Shown piece by piece: positions 9,984 to 21,492 of a stretch of DNA of 64,000 bases. Position 1 is the first letter of the stretch. Each line of letters starts with the position of its first letter. The DNA is from Variovorax paradoxus B4 (GTDB taxonomy: Bacteria; Pseudomonadota; Gammaproteobacteria; Burkholderiales; Burkholderiaceae_C), in assembly GCF_000463015.1 (NCBI RefSeq), contig NC_022247.1, positions 2,418,001 to 2,482,000 on the forward strand, written 5' to 3'. The notes under the pieces are model-generated. The model worked only from the letters and a program-made list of their open reading frames with translations, was not told the DNA's origin and made no database searches. The translations under genes were made by a program, and so were the position numbers.

Positions 9984-10355
9984 ATGACAGGACAAGAGCC
10001 TAATCCCCACGAACCGCCGTTACGCCGATTCCGCGATCCGAACTACGTTCCGCTGGCCGACTGCCTGGCGCAGGTACGTGAGCGCATCGATGCGATTGAC
10101 GCGCAAATCGTCGCGCTGCTCGCGCAGCGTGGCCGCTACGTGAAGGATGCAGCTCGCTTCAAGCGCGATAGCTTCCAGGTCTCGGCGCCGCAACGGCAGC
10201 AGGAGGTGATCGACAAGGTCAAGCGGCTCGCCGACGAAACGGGTGCTTATCCCGAGGTTGTCGAAGCTTGCTACCGCGCCCTGATCGCGGGCTTCATCGC
10301 ACGCGAGCAGCGGCACCACCAAGACATGATCGAGATCGATGGGGGGCAACCATGA
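9984..10355 (+). CDS. AroQ-type chorismate mutase domain protein
   Basis: A 123-aa all-helical protein. The signature of the AroQ fold is clear: LAQVRERIDAIDAQIVALLAQRGRYVKDAARFK, then an Arg/Gln-rich region (APQRQQEVIDKV) and a C-terminal helix. It could be a chorismate mutase or an isochorismate-pyruvate lyase-like enzyme; the two are hard to separate by eye. AGGAG precedes the ATG. The stop overlaps the start of a Bug receptor gene, so the two are co-translated. That pairing is unusual for an aromatic amino-acid biosynthetic enzyme and suggests a specialised, possibly catabolic or scavenging, role. Confidence 0.8.
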   Translation: MTGQEPNPHEPPLRRFRDPNYVPLADCLAQVRERIDAIDAQIVALLAQRGRYVKDAARFKRDSFQVSAPQRQQEVIDKVKRLADETGAYPEVVEACYRALIAGFIAREQRHHQDMIEIDGGQP

Positions 10356-11320
10356 ACGGAGTCCTGTGCTGGTCCGTCACCGCGCTCGCGTTGATGGGCA
10401 CCCACGCCGCTGCACAGGACTGGCCGCAGCGACCGGTTCGCATCGTCGTTCCCTTCGCCGCCGGCTCGTCACCCGACATCCTCGCACGCATCGTCAACGA
10501 GAAGCTCGCGAGTCGAATCGGGCAACCCTTGATCGTGGACAACAAGCCGGGGGCAGGCGGCAACAGCGGCACCGACCTGGTGGCGAAGTCCGCACCCGAC
10601 GGCTACACCTTCCTGCTGTCAGTCAATGCACCGCTGGTCTACAACACGGTGCTCTTCAAGAACCTGCCTTATGACCCCTTCCGTGACCTTGTGCCGGTCT
10701 CGCTCGCGGCGACCACTCCCAACGTCTGCGTCGTGTCGAACGAGATGGGCGTAGATTCGGTCAAGGGCTGGCTGGCTGCCATGCAGCGCAATCCTGGCAA
10801 GTACAACTTCGCGTCCACGGGCAGCGGCTCGATCTCGCATCTGGGCGTTGAGTTGATCAAGCTCAAGACGAAGTCCTTTGCAGTGCACATCCCCTACGCA
10901 TCATCGGGCCAGGCGACCACCGCGGTCATTCAGGGTGACGTCCACTACGCCTGCTTGCCGCCGGTGGCCGTGATGCCGCAAGCCAAGGCCGGACGCCTCA
11001 AGGCGCTGGCAGTGACTTCGGCCGAGCGCTCGGCGCTGCTGCCCGAACTGCCGACACTGCGCGAATCGGGCGTGCCAGACATCCAGGCCGTGCCATGGTT
11101 CGCCTACATGGCGCCCAAGGCCACGCCGCCCGCGCTGGTTCAGCGCATGAGCAGCGAGATCGCCGCCGTGCTCAAGGATCCCGACACGAAGCGCCGTTTG
11201 CAGACCGCATACTTCGACGCCGTGGGCAGTTCGCCGCAGGAACTTGCGGCCTTCATGAATGAAGAACTCCGCCGCTGGAAGCCGGTGATCGAACACGCAG
11301 GCCTAAAACCCGACAACTGA
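10352..11320 (+). CDS. TctC/Bug-family periplasmic solute receptor
   Basis: A 322-aa receptor with signal peptide at residues 1-21 (cleavage after AAAQ or AAA), followed by WPQRPVRIVVPFAAGSSPD and DNKPGAGGNSGTD, the standard Bug-family motifs. The ATG overlaps the stop of the chorismate mutase-like gene. There are no transporter membrane subunits nearby. The ligand is unknown; the coupling to an AroQ-fold enzyme suggests a compound related to chorismate, salicylate or another aromatic acid, by inference only. Confidence 0.9.
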   Translation: MNGVLCWSVTALALMGTHAAAQDWPQRPVRIVVPFAAGSSPDILARIVNEKLASRIGQPLIVDNKPGAGGNSGTDLVAKSAPDGYTFLLSVNAPLVYNTVLFKNLPYDPFRDLVPVSLAATTPNVCVVSNEMGVDSVKGWLAAMQRNPGKYNFASTGSGSISHLGVELIKLKTKSFAVHIPYASSGQATTAVIQGDVHYACLPPVAVMPQAKAGRLKALAVTSAERSALLPELPTLRESGVPDIQAVPWFAYMAPKATPPALVQRMSSEIAAVLKDPDTKRRLQTAYFDAVGSSPQELAAFMNEELRRWKPVIEHAGLKPDN

Positions 11321-11337
11321 ACTATCTGCGCAATTCC

Positions 11338-12159
11338 TCAGCGATGCTGATCTCCAGCAAATGTAAGCCTCTCGCTCTCAATGTAGCTTTGAACTCTGAG
11401 CCCTGTTTGCCGACGCTGGGCATCGCGCGCGAGCAACTCGGCCGGAGACATGCGATGCGACGGATCACGCACGATCACGGTACGAGCCTTGGCATCGATG
11501 TCCTCCCATCGGATGTGGCAGATCTCGTCCTGGCGCATCGCGGTGGCGACGGCGAACCGCATGATTCGGCCCAAGGGGATGATCTGCCGTGAATTGCTGG
11601 TGAAGTAGTCGGCAAGCGCCTGCAGTTCGTCCAGGGTAGGGCGGCGGTCCCGTTCCCGCCCTTTGCCGACCAGGCCCAGGCGCTTGAGCGCGATGCGGGC
11701 CAGATCGATGGGCTCGACCTGAACGCGAACCCCGTGGACGGCCGCCGCGTGAGAAACTACCAGCTTGATGTAGCCGATGTCCATGCTGATGGTGACGGGA
11801 CCGGCGCCTTCCTTGGCGCGGTCCTTGCCGAACTGGATGAGCCGCTCGCGCGTGAGGTCCTACAGCTTCAGCTTGCCCAGCTTCGTCTTGAGCGCATCGA
11901 GGGTGAAGGCCTTGGAGCGCCGGGGCGCCCGCAGCACCTCCTTCATGTCGGTGGCATGCAGATCGACCAGGTCGTCAAGTGTGGTCGGGTCCTTGGTCTT
12001 TGAACGGCTGGCGGGCTCGCCCAGATCGATGCGGCGCTCGGTCGCGAGAGCCCATTCCTGGGCTTCCTTGTGCCGCCGAAAGGTCTCGCTCGCGTAGACA
12101 CCCTTGCGGCGGACTTGCGCGCGCCAGTTGCCGGACGGAAGCTGCTTGAAGGTGGGCAT
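11338..12159 (-). pseudogene. Decayed tyrosine-recombinase integrase (dusA-associated)
   Basis: The N-terminal part (from 12159, MPTFKQLPSGNWRAQVRRKG) is a phage-type AP2-like/arm-binding start, and the C-terminal part contains RFAVATAMRQDEICHIRWED, the box I Arg of tyrosine recombinases. An in-frame TAG at 11860-11862 splits the gene: reading through it continues without frame change into DLTRERLIQFGKDRAKEGAG. The catalytic core then ends soon after RTVIVRD, so the later HxxR and Tyr are absent. Thus it is broken twice, by a nonsense codon and by a 3' truncation. It lies 97 bp from dusA, a known integration target for such elements. Confidence 0.85.
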
Positions 12160-12160
12160 T

Positions 12161-12240
12161 TCGTGTGCGCTATGTGTGCACCGACAGGGCGAAATGGGGC
12201 GTATTCGGGCGTTCTGGAGTGCACACGAGCGTGCACACGA
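12161..12240. repeat. Repeated GTGCACACGA decamers between integrase remnant and dusA
   Basis: Two exact direct copies of GTGCACACGA at 12219-12228 and 12231-12240 (12-bp period) and two inverted near-copies at 12161-12170 and 12172-12181. The layout resembles arm-type integrase binding sites or an excisionase/repressor operator. Confidence 0.6.
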
Positions 12241-12255
12241 AGGGGTTCTAAGTGT

Positions 12256-13257
12256 ATGAATGATATCGCTAAGTCGTTGAATTTAAAAGAGAAAATCATC
12301 TCCGTCGCTCCGATGATGGATTGGACGGACCGCCATTGCCGTTACTTCCATCGCCTGATGTCGCGCCATGCGCTGCTCTATACGGAGATGGTCACGACCG
12401 GCGCGCTGGTGCATGGCGACGTCCCCCGGCACCTGCGCTTCAACGTGGAAGAACATCCCGTGGCCTTGCAGCTGGGCGGCAGCGAGCCGGCCGACCTGGC
12501 GCATTGCGCCAGGCTCGGCGAGGAGTGGGGCTACGACGAGATCAACCTCAACTGCGGCTGTCCCAGCGAGCGCGTGCAGCGCGGCGCCTTCGGCGCCTGC
12601 CTGATGGCCGAGCCGGCGCTGGTGGCCGATTGCGTGAAGGCCATGGTCGACGCCACCCGCCTGCCGGTCACGGTCAAGCACCGCATCGGCATCGACAAGA
12701 TCGAGAGCTACGAGTTCGTGCGCGACTTTGTCGGTGCGGTGAGCGAGGCCGGCTGCAAGACCTTCATCGTGCACGCGCGCAATGCCTGGTTGCAGGGCCT
12801 GAGCCCGAAGCAGAACCGCGAGATTCCGCCGCTGCGCTACGAACTCGTGCACCGCTTGAAGCACGAGTTCCCGGAGCTGAATTTCTCGATCAATGGCGCA
12901 ATCTCGGCCAACGCGCAGGTGCATGAGCATCTGCGGCTGCTCGACGGCGTGATGGTTGGCCGCGAGGCGTACCACAACCCCTGGTGGCTGGCCGAGTGGG
13001 ACGCCGAGTTCTACGGCGCCGCGCCGCAGCCGCTGACGCGCGAGGACGTGGAATCGCTGATGTGCGACTACATGGTTCGCGAGGCGGCCGAACACGGCAC
13101 GCAATGGTCGTCGATCGCGCGGCACATGCTGGGCTTGCGCAACGGCCTGCCCGGCGCGCGGCGCTGGCGCCAGGTCTGGAGCGACCATCGGCTCAAGACG
13201 CGCCCGCCGCACGAGGTGATGGCGCTGGCGCACGAACCCGTGGCGCTGGCCGCCTGA
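12256..13257 (+). CDS. dusA: tRNA-dihydrouridine(20/20a) synthase
   Basis: A 333-aa FMN enzyme that reduces U20/U20a in the D-loop of tRNAs. APMMDWTDRHCR near the start and NLNCGCPSERV with catalytic C102 are diagnostic, and MVTTGALVHGD is the DusA-type flavin region. The first 15 codons (MNDIAKSLNLKEKII) are AT-rich and rich in Asn/Lys/Ile, unlike the GC-rich remainder. Since elements that integrate in dusA typically rebuild its 5' end, this start was probably supplied by the element whose broken integrase lies upstream. The gene appears intact. Confidence 0.93.
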   Translation: MNDIAKSLNLKEKIISVAPMMDWTDRHCRYFHRLMSRHALLYTEMVTTGALVHGDVPRHLRFNVEEHPVALQLGGSEPADLAHCARLGEEWGYDEINLNCGCPSERVQRGAFGACLMAEPALVADCVKAMVDATRLPVTVKHRIGIDKIESYEFVRDFVGAVSEAGCKTFIVHARNAWLQGLSPKQNREIPPLRYELVHRLKHEFPELNFSINGAISANAQVHEHLRLLDGVMVGREAYHNPWWLAEWDAEFYGAAPQPLTREDVESLMCDYMVREAAEHGTQWSSIARHMLGLRNGLPGARRWRQVWSDHRLKTRPPHEVMALAHEPVALAA

Positions 13258-13274
13258 GACCTGGGCCGCAGTGC

Positions 13275-14153
13275 CTAGGCTGCCATCAGGGTGGCCTCGG
13301 GCACGTCCTTGATGGTGGTGCGGCGCAGCTCGCGGCGCTCGCCGATGTCGTAGCGCCGGCCGCGGTGCAAGGTGCTGCGGTTGTCCCACATCACGAGGTC
13401 GCCCACCTGCCATTCGTGCGTGTGGACGAACTCGCGCCGGGTTGCATGCTCGAGCAGGTCGGAAAGGAACATGCGTCCCTCGGCCACCGGCCAGCCGATG
13501 ATCTCGCGCGCGTGCACGCCCACGAACAGCAGCTTGCGTCCCGAGCCCGGATGCGTCTGCGCCAGGGGCCACACGGCCGGCGGAATGGCTTTCTTCTGGT
13601 CGTCGGTATAGGCCTCGTCGCCCAGCAGGATGCGGGTGTGCAGCGCATAGTGCTCGGCGCGCAGGCCCTCGATGTCCGCCCGGGTCCGTTCGGGCAGCGC
13701 GTCGTAGGCGGCGCGAAGGTCGGTGAACTCGGTGTTGCCGCCCCAGCTCGGCAGCACCAGCGCATGCAGCATCGAATAGGCGGCACGCGGGTTCTGGAAG
13801 GAACTGTCGCTGTGCCAGAGCTGGTTGGCAAAGTTCGACAGGTTCTTGGGCGAATCGCGGCGCGCCACCTTGCCTTCCGCATCGACGTTGGAGATGTCGA
13901 TCAGCCGTTCGTCCTCGAGCCGCTCGGGGCGCCTGAAGACCTTCTTCAGGCCCAGGTCGAGCGGGCCGAACGACTTGGCGAAGTCGATCTGCTGGCGGCC
14001 CGTGAGCGGCTGTCCGCGCCACACCAGCACGGCATATTGGTTCATGGCCGCATTGATCTGCTTCACCTCGGAAGGCGAGAGCGGTTGCGCGATGTCGATG
14101 CCGCGTGCCTCGGCAGCGAAGAACGGGTGCAGGGGAGTGAGTTCGAGGGACAT
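13275..14153 (-). CDS. TfdA/TauD-family 2-oxoglutarate-dependent dioxygenase
   Basis: A 292-aa non-haem Fe(II)/2-oxoglutarate oxygenase. The facial triad is visible: H114 and D116 in LWHSDSSF and H263 in STLHRGRRYD, with a following arginine for 2-oxoglutarate. The TfdA-like layout suggests cleavage of an ether, sulfonate or similar small organic acid. The ATG at 14153 is preferred; an in-frame TTG five codons upstream is possible but has no better ribosome site. It lies downstream of a Bug-receptor remnant on the same strand, so the pair probably once formed a substrate uptake/oxygenase unit. Substrate unknown. Confidence 0.85.
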   Translation of the reverse strand: MSLELTPLHPFFAAEARGIDIAQPLSPSEVKQINAAMNQYAVLVWRGQPLTGRQQIDFAKSFGPLDLGLKKVFRRPERLEDERLIDISNVDAEGKVARRDSPKNLSNFANQLWHSDSSFQNPRAAYSMLHALVLPSWGGNTEFTDLRAAYDALPERTRADIEGLRAEHYALHTRILLGDEAYTDDQKKAIPPAVWPLAQTHPGSGRKLLFVGVHAREIIGWPVAEGRMFLSDLLEHATRREFVHTHEWQVGDLVMWDNRSTLHRGRRYDIGERRELRRTTIKDVPEATLMAA

Positions 14154-14189
14154 GAGCGGTCTTGCCAATGAGGATGGGAGTAGCGATGC

Positions 14190-14374
14190 CTATTCGGCCT
14201 GGATGCCGGCTGCGGCAATCACGCGCGACCAGCGTTTCATCTCGTTCTGGACGAACGCGTTGAATTGCGCGGGCGTGGACGCCCCGACTTCGGGGCCGCA
14301 AACCCGAACAGCGCCAGGCCGCTTCCCGCCAGCAGGAGCAGGCGCCGGTCCTGTGATGGGAGAAGGGGCTTCAC
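14190..14374 (-). pseudogene. Bug/TctC receptor gene collapsed by internal deletion
   Basis: A GTG at 14374 opens MKPLLPSQDRRLLLLAG..ALFGFAA, a good signal peptide. Immediately afterwards, in another frame, comes the C-terminal end of a Bug-family receptor (PAQFNAFVQNEMKRWSRVI, ending AAAGIQAE and stop at 14190-14192). About 250 codons that should lie between are missing, and the remaining ends are out of frame near GCCCCGAAGTCGGGG. It therefore encodes no functional receptor. It stands directly upstream of the TfdA/TauD gene on the same strand. Confidence 0.8.
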
Positions 14375-14409
14375 CCCGCGTGCGTACGGCCTCGTTCTTT
14401 TATGAAAAT

Positions 14410-14430
14410 GGAACATTGTTCCGAAACAAT
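14410..14430. promoter_or_regulatory. Overlapping palindromes upstream of the IclR gene
   Basis: GGAACA-T-TGTTCC at 14410-14422 is a perfect 6-1-6 inverted repeat, and ATTGTT-CCGA-AACAAT at 14415-14430 is a second perfect one overlapping it. They lie in an AT-rich divergent promoter region between the Bug remnant and the IclR gene, so they are the likely IclR operator. Confidence 0.65.
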
Positions 14431-14506
14431 GATTCCCGAGTGCTGGTGCGTCAATCGTTTTTTGCTGAAGAATGAACGAACATCAAAAGAATAAGGGTTT
14501 GGATAC

Positions 14507-15292
14507 ATGAATGACGCGATTGGCGGCAAAGAGGAAGTCAGCGCGCTTGCCAGGGGGTTGGCCTTGCTCAAGGTCATCGGAATGGCAGCCGCACCCATCA
14601 GCAATCGCGACCTCGCCGAAACCACCGGCATCCCCAAGGCCACCGTGTCCCGCCTCACGGCCACGCTGGTGGCCGCGGGCTACTTGAAGCAGTCGCAGGA
14701 CAGCGACCGCTTCAGCCTCGGGCCGGCGCTGCTCGACATGAGCAGCCGCTACCTTCGCCATTTCGATTTGCGGACGGTGGCCCGGCCGCATCTTGCGGAA
14801 CTGTCCGAATTTGCCGGCGCCAGTGTCCATATGGGCGTTCGCGACGAGCTCGACATGCTCATCATCGATTCGCTGCGCCCCCGCTCCGCACTGATCAGTT
14901 CGCGCATCGAGGTCGGCTCGCGCATGACCATTGCCACCTCGGCCGCGGGCCGCGCCTATCTCGGCGCGCTGCCCGCTGCCGAGCGGGCCGAAGTGCTGGA
15001 GCAGATCCGCCTGGAAAGCGGCGAGAACTGGTCCTCGATCGAACCGCGCCTGATGGCCGGGCTCGACGAATACGCACGACTGGGCTATTGCAGCTCGTTC
15101 GGCGAATGGCATCCGCACATCCACGCCCTTGGCTTCGCGCTCAAAGGCCCGCGCGGCGAGCGCTACGGCGTGAGCTGCGGCGGCCCCGCCTACCTGCTGC
15201 CCAAGGACGTGATGCTCGGCCGCGTGGCCCCAAGGCTGCTGGAAACAGCCCAGCGAATCTCCCAGGAAACTGGAACCGTCAGCACCGACTGA
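14507..15292 (+). CDS. IclR-family transcriptional regulator
   Basis: A 261-aa regulator. Residues about 10-70 form the winged HTH (ISNRDLAETTGIPKATVSRLTATL), followed by the IclR effector domain with the SAAGRAYLGALP motif. It is divergent from the Bug remnant/TfdA-TauD unit, which it probably controlled, and the double palindrome in the shared promoter is the natural operator. With the receptor gene now broken, the regulator may be left with only the dioxygenase to regulate. Effector unknown. Confidence 0.9.
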   Translation: MNDAIGGKEEVSALARGLALLKVIGMAAAPISNRDLAETTGIPKATVSRLTATLVAAGYLKQSQDSDRFSLGPALLDMSSRYLRHFDLRTVARPHLAELSEFAGASVHMGVRDELDMLIIDSLRPRSALISSRIEVGSRMTIATSAAGRAYLGALPAAERAEVLEQIRLESGENWSSIEPRLMAGLDEYARLGYCSSFGEWHPHIHALGFALKGPRGERYGVSCGGPAYLLPKDVMLGRVAPRLLETAQRISQETGTVSTD

Positions 15293-15330
15293 CCCGCGGC
15301 GCCGACCCGAATCTGTTCGTGAAACACCGA

Positions 15331-15415
15331 GGATCCGGCTTCGCCGGTCCTCCGGCGTTGCCCTCGGAAGGGGGTGGCGCGCGCGACACGAAGTGCGCGA
15401 AGACTGGGGGAGAGC
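15331..15415. repeat. Intergenic hairpin / possible REP-like element
   Basis: Between the convergent IclR and GntR genes. GGATCCGGC-TTC-GCCGGTCC at 15331-15350 folds into a tight hairpin and is followed by further GC-rich self-complementary sequence (GCGCGCGACACGAAGTGCGCG). There is no T-run, so it may act as a bidirectional factor-dependent terminator or be a dispersed intergenic repeat common in this group (the latter from memory). Confidence 0.4.
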
Positions 15416-16063
15416 CTAATTAGCGGCTTCAAGGCCGTTCTTGAAGTGCTCGCGCATCCGTGCCATCGCGGCCGCGGCATCCTGGGCTTCGATGGCCGCC
15501 ATCACCGACCGGTGCTCGGCCAGCGACTCCGCAATGCGACCCGCCTTCAGCAGCGAGTTGTGCCGGTTGAGCTTCATCACCTTGCGCAGGTCGGCCACCA
15601 TCTGGTCGCGCCATTTGTTGTTCGCAATGGCCAGGAGGCGCATGTGAAAGCGCTCGTTGACCGCGAAGAAATGCTCGCGGTCTTCCTTGCCGGGGGCGCC
15701 TGCCGCTTCCAGCTCGGCGTGCAGCGCCTTCAGCTCGGCGCGTTGTGCATCGCTGGCGCGCTCGGCCACCACGCCGGCCGCATCGCTTTCCAGCAGCGAG
15801 AGCAGGTGGTAGACGTCCGCCAGGTCCTGCTCGGACACCTCGGTGACGTAGGCACCGCGCCGCACCTTCATCGTCACCAGGCCTTCGGCCGCCAGCACCT
15901 TCAGGGCTTCGCGCAGCGGCGTGCGGCTGATGCCGTATTCCTCGGCCAGCTTGAGTTCGTCGATCCAGCTGCCCGGCTCGAGCTCCCGGCGGAAGATCCG
16001 CTGGCGCAGCAGCTCGGCCACCTCTTCATAGAGGGCGCGGGGGGTAAGGGTGACGGCGGACAT
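15416..16063 (-). CDS. GntR-family regulator with FCD domain
   Basis: A 215-aa FadR-subfamily repressor: GntR winged HTH at residues about 8-75 ([25 protein letters not shown]) and an all-helical FCD ligand-binding domain after it, with the metal-ligand type segment [11 protein letters not shown]. It is divergent from methylmalonyl-CoA mutase and its operon, which it likely represses in response to a propionate-derived acid or CoA ester (inference). FCD regulators of this size usually bind carboxylates. Confidence 0.88.
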   Translation of the reverse strand: MSAVTLTPRALYEEVAELLRQRIFRRELEPGSWIDELKLAEEYGISRTPLREALKVLAAEGLVTMKVRRGAYVTEVSEQDLADVYHLLSLLESDAAGVVAERASDAQRAELKALHAELEAAGAPGKEDREHFFAVNERFHMRLLAIANNKWRDQMVADLRKVMKLNRHNSLLKAGRIAESLAEHRSVMAAIEAQDAAAAMARMREHFKNGLEAAN

Positions 16064-16093
16064 GGGGCGGACTGTACCGCAAAAACGAGTTTG

Positions 16094-16104
16094 AATTAAT
16101 AATT
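16094..16104. promoter_or_regulatory. AT-rich palindrome in the GntR/mutase intergenic region
   Basis: AATTA-A-TAATT is a perfect 5-1-5 inverted repeat in an otherwise GC-rich neighbourhood, 30 bp from the GntR start and 88 bp before the mutase start. It is the best candidate operator for the GntR protein. Confidence 0.5.
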
Positions 16105-16191
16105 ACAGGATCGGTTAGACTCTCGGCCGGCTTGCAAATCCTTGCAGGCGAATTTGCGACTACCCTGCAAGACACTGCGAAACAGCCCCTC

Positions 16192-18354
<2,163 letters not shown>

Positions 18355-18364
18355 GAAGCAGAGC

Positions 18365-18841
18365 GTGGGCGATCTCTTGTCGCGGCTGTCGCTGCAGCCG
18401 GTTGAATCCAGCGATTTCGAGGCCATGCTGGCCCTGCGCGTCGATGCGATGCGCCCCAGCCTGGAGCGCGTGGGGCGCTTCGACCCGGCGCGCTCGCGCG
18501 AGCGGCTGCAGGCCGGATTCGTCGTGCCCTTCATGCACCACATCGTGCTCGACGGCGAGCTGCGCATCGGCTTCGTCACGCTCAAGCCCGAGGACGCGGA
18601 TGCGCTGCGGCTGGACCACCTCTATCTGCGCACCGGCTTCCAGGGCCTGGGCATCGGCGAGTGGGTGCTCGAGTGGGCCAAGTCGCAGGCGCGCGAACAG
18701 CAGGTGGACATCAAGCTCACCGCGCTCGTGCAGAGCGATGCCAACCGCTTCTACCTGCGGCACGGCTTCGTGCTCGAGGGCGAAGAGGGCGTCGACCTGC
18801 ACTACCGCTGGCGCGTGACGTCCCCGGGGGACGCGTGCTGA
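18365..18841 (+). CDS. GNAT-family N-acetyltransferase
   Basis: A 158-aa protein starting at GTG. The acetyl-CoA binding motif A reads [20 protein letters not shown] (Q/R-x-x-G-x-G/A pattern) and the C-terminal [15 protein letters not shown] is the typical GNAT beta-bulge/tyrosine region. It is inserted between the mutase and meaB and overlaps meaB by 7 nt, so it is made with them. The substrate is unknown; its position raises the possibility that it acetylates an enzyme of the operon or a related metabolite, without direct evidence. Confidence 0.83.
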   Translation: MGDLLSRLSLQPVESSDFEAMLALRVDAMRPSLERVGRFDPARSRERLQAGFVVPFMHHIVLDGELRIGFVTLKPEDADALRLDHLYLRTGFQGLGIGEWVLEWAKSQAREQQVDIKLTALVQSDANRFYLRHGFVLEGEEGVDLHYRWRVTSPGDAC

Positions 18842-19887
18842 ACCCGGCTTCCGCCGCCCTGGAACGCGCGATCGCCGAATCGGACGGCATGGCGCAGCGC
18901 CGGGCGATCGCCAAGGCCATCACGCTGCTCGAATCGACCCGCGCCGACCATCGCGCGCAGGCCGACGAACTGCTCACCGCGCTGCTGCCGCGCACCGGCA
19001 ATTCGTTTCGCCTCGGTATCTCGGGCGTACCGGGCGTCGGCAAGTCGACCTTCATCGAAACACTGGGCCTGCTGCTGATCGACAAGGGGCACCGCGTCGC
19101 GGTGCTCACCATCGACCCGTCCTCCACCGTTTCGGGCGGCTCCATCCTGGGCGACAAGACGCGCATGGAGCGGCTCTCGGTGCACGAGCGCGCCTACATC
19201 CGTCCGAGTCCGTCGAGCGGCACGCTCGGCGGCGTGGCCGAGAAGACACGCGAGGCCATGCTGGTGTGCGAGGCCGCCGGCTACGACATCGTGATCGTCG
19301 AGACCGTGGGCGTGGGCCAGAGCGAGACCGCCGTCGCCGGCATGACCGACATGTTCGTGCTGATGCAGCTGCCCAATGCGGGCGACGACCTGCAGGCGAT
19401 CAAGAAGGGCGTGATGGAGCTGGCCGACCTGGTCGTCATCAACAAGGCCGACATCGACAAGGACGCCGCGACGCGTGCGCAGGCACAGATCACCTCTGCC
19501 CTGCGCCTCTTCGGCCACCAGGGCAACCCGGAGCACGCGCACGCGGTGCACGACGCGCACAGCGGCGCGGAGGTGCGCTTCTGGCTGCCCAGGGTGCTGC
19601 AGCTCAGCGCGCTCGCGGGCACGGGCGTCGATGCCTTCTGGGATGCCGTCATGCAATTCAGGCAACTGCAGACCGCCAACGGCAAGCTCGCCAGGCGCCG
19701 CGAAAAACAGGCCACCGCCTGGATGTGGGAACGCATCGACGCCGGCCTCAAGCAGGCCTTCAGGCAGCACGCGCAGGTGCGCGAACTGCTGCCGCAGCTC
19801 ACCCAGCAGGTGGCGGAGGGCTCGCTGCCCGCATCGACGGCGGCGCGCCAGCTGCTTGCGGCGGCCGCCATCACCGCCAGACCATGA
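18835..19887 (+). CDS. meaB: Methylmalonyl-CoA mutase-associated GTPase MeaB
   Basis: A 350-aa G3E P-loop GTPase. The Walker A motif GVPGVGKST sits at residues 64-72, VGVGQSE is switch-like, and NKAD is the guanine specificity motif. MeaB protects and gates cofactor loading of methylmalonyl-CoA mutase. The GTG at 18835 is taken because the next in-frame reading further upstream lies entirely inside the GNAT gene. It is followed 40 bp later by pccB. Confidence 0.94.
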   Translation: MLNPASAALERAIAESDGMAQRRAIAKAITLLESTRADHRAQADELLTALLPRTGNSFRLGISGVPGVGKSTFIETLGLLLIDKGHRVAVLTIDPSSTVSGGSILGDKTRMERLSVHERAYIRPSPSSGTLGGVAEKTREAMLVCEAAGYDIVIVETVGVGQSETAVAGMTDMFVLMQLPNAGDDLQAIKKGVMELADLVVINKADIDKDAATRAQAQITSALRLFGHQGNPEHAHAVHDAHSGAEVRFWLPRVLQLSALAGTGVDAFWDAVMQFRQLQTANGKLARRREKQATAWMWERIDAGLKQAFRQHAQVRELLPQLTQQVAEGSLPASTAARQLLAAAAITARP

Positions 19888-19927
19888 CAACACACGAAAT
19901 TCAGGACCACAGCTTCGGAAGCACACC

Positions 19928-21472
<1,545 letters not shown>

Positions 21473-21492
21473 GCGGCACGGAGAAGAAGAAC

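Noticed and set aside
14154..14168. TTG start for the TfdA/TauD gene
   Set aside because: It has no better ribosome site than the ATG at 14153, which gives a normal family N-terminus.
16064..16191. Cobalamin riboswitch before methylmalonyl-CoA mutase
   Set aside because: The interval is too short and lacks the B12-box-like sequence.
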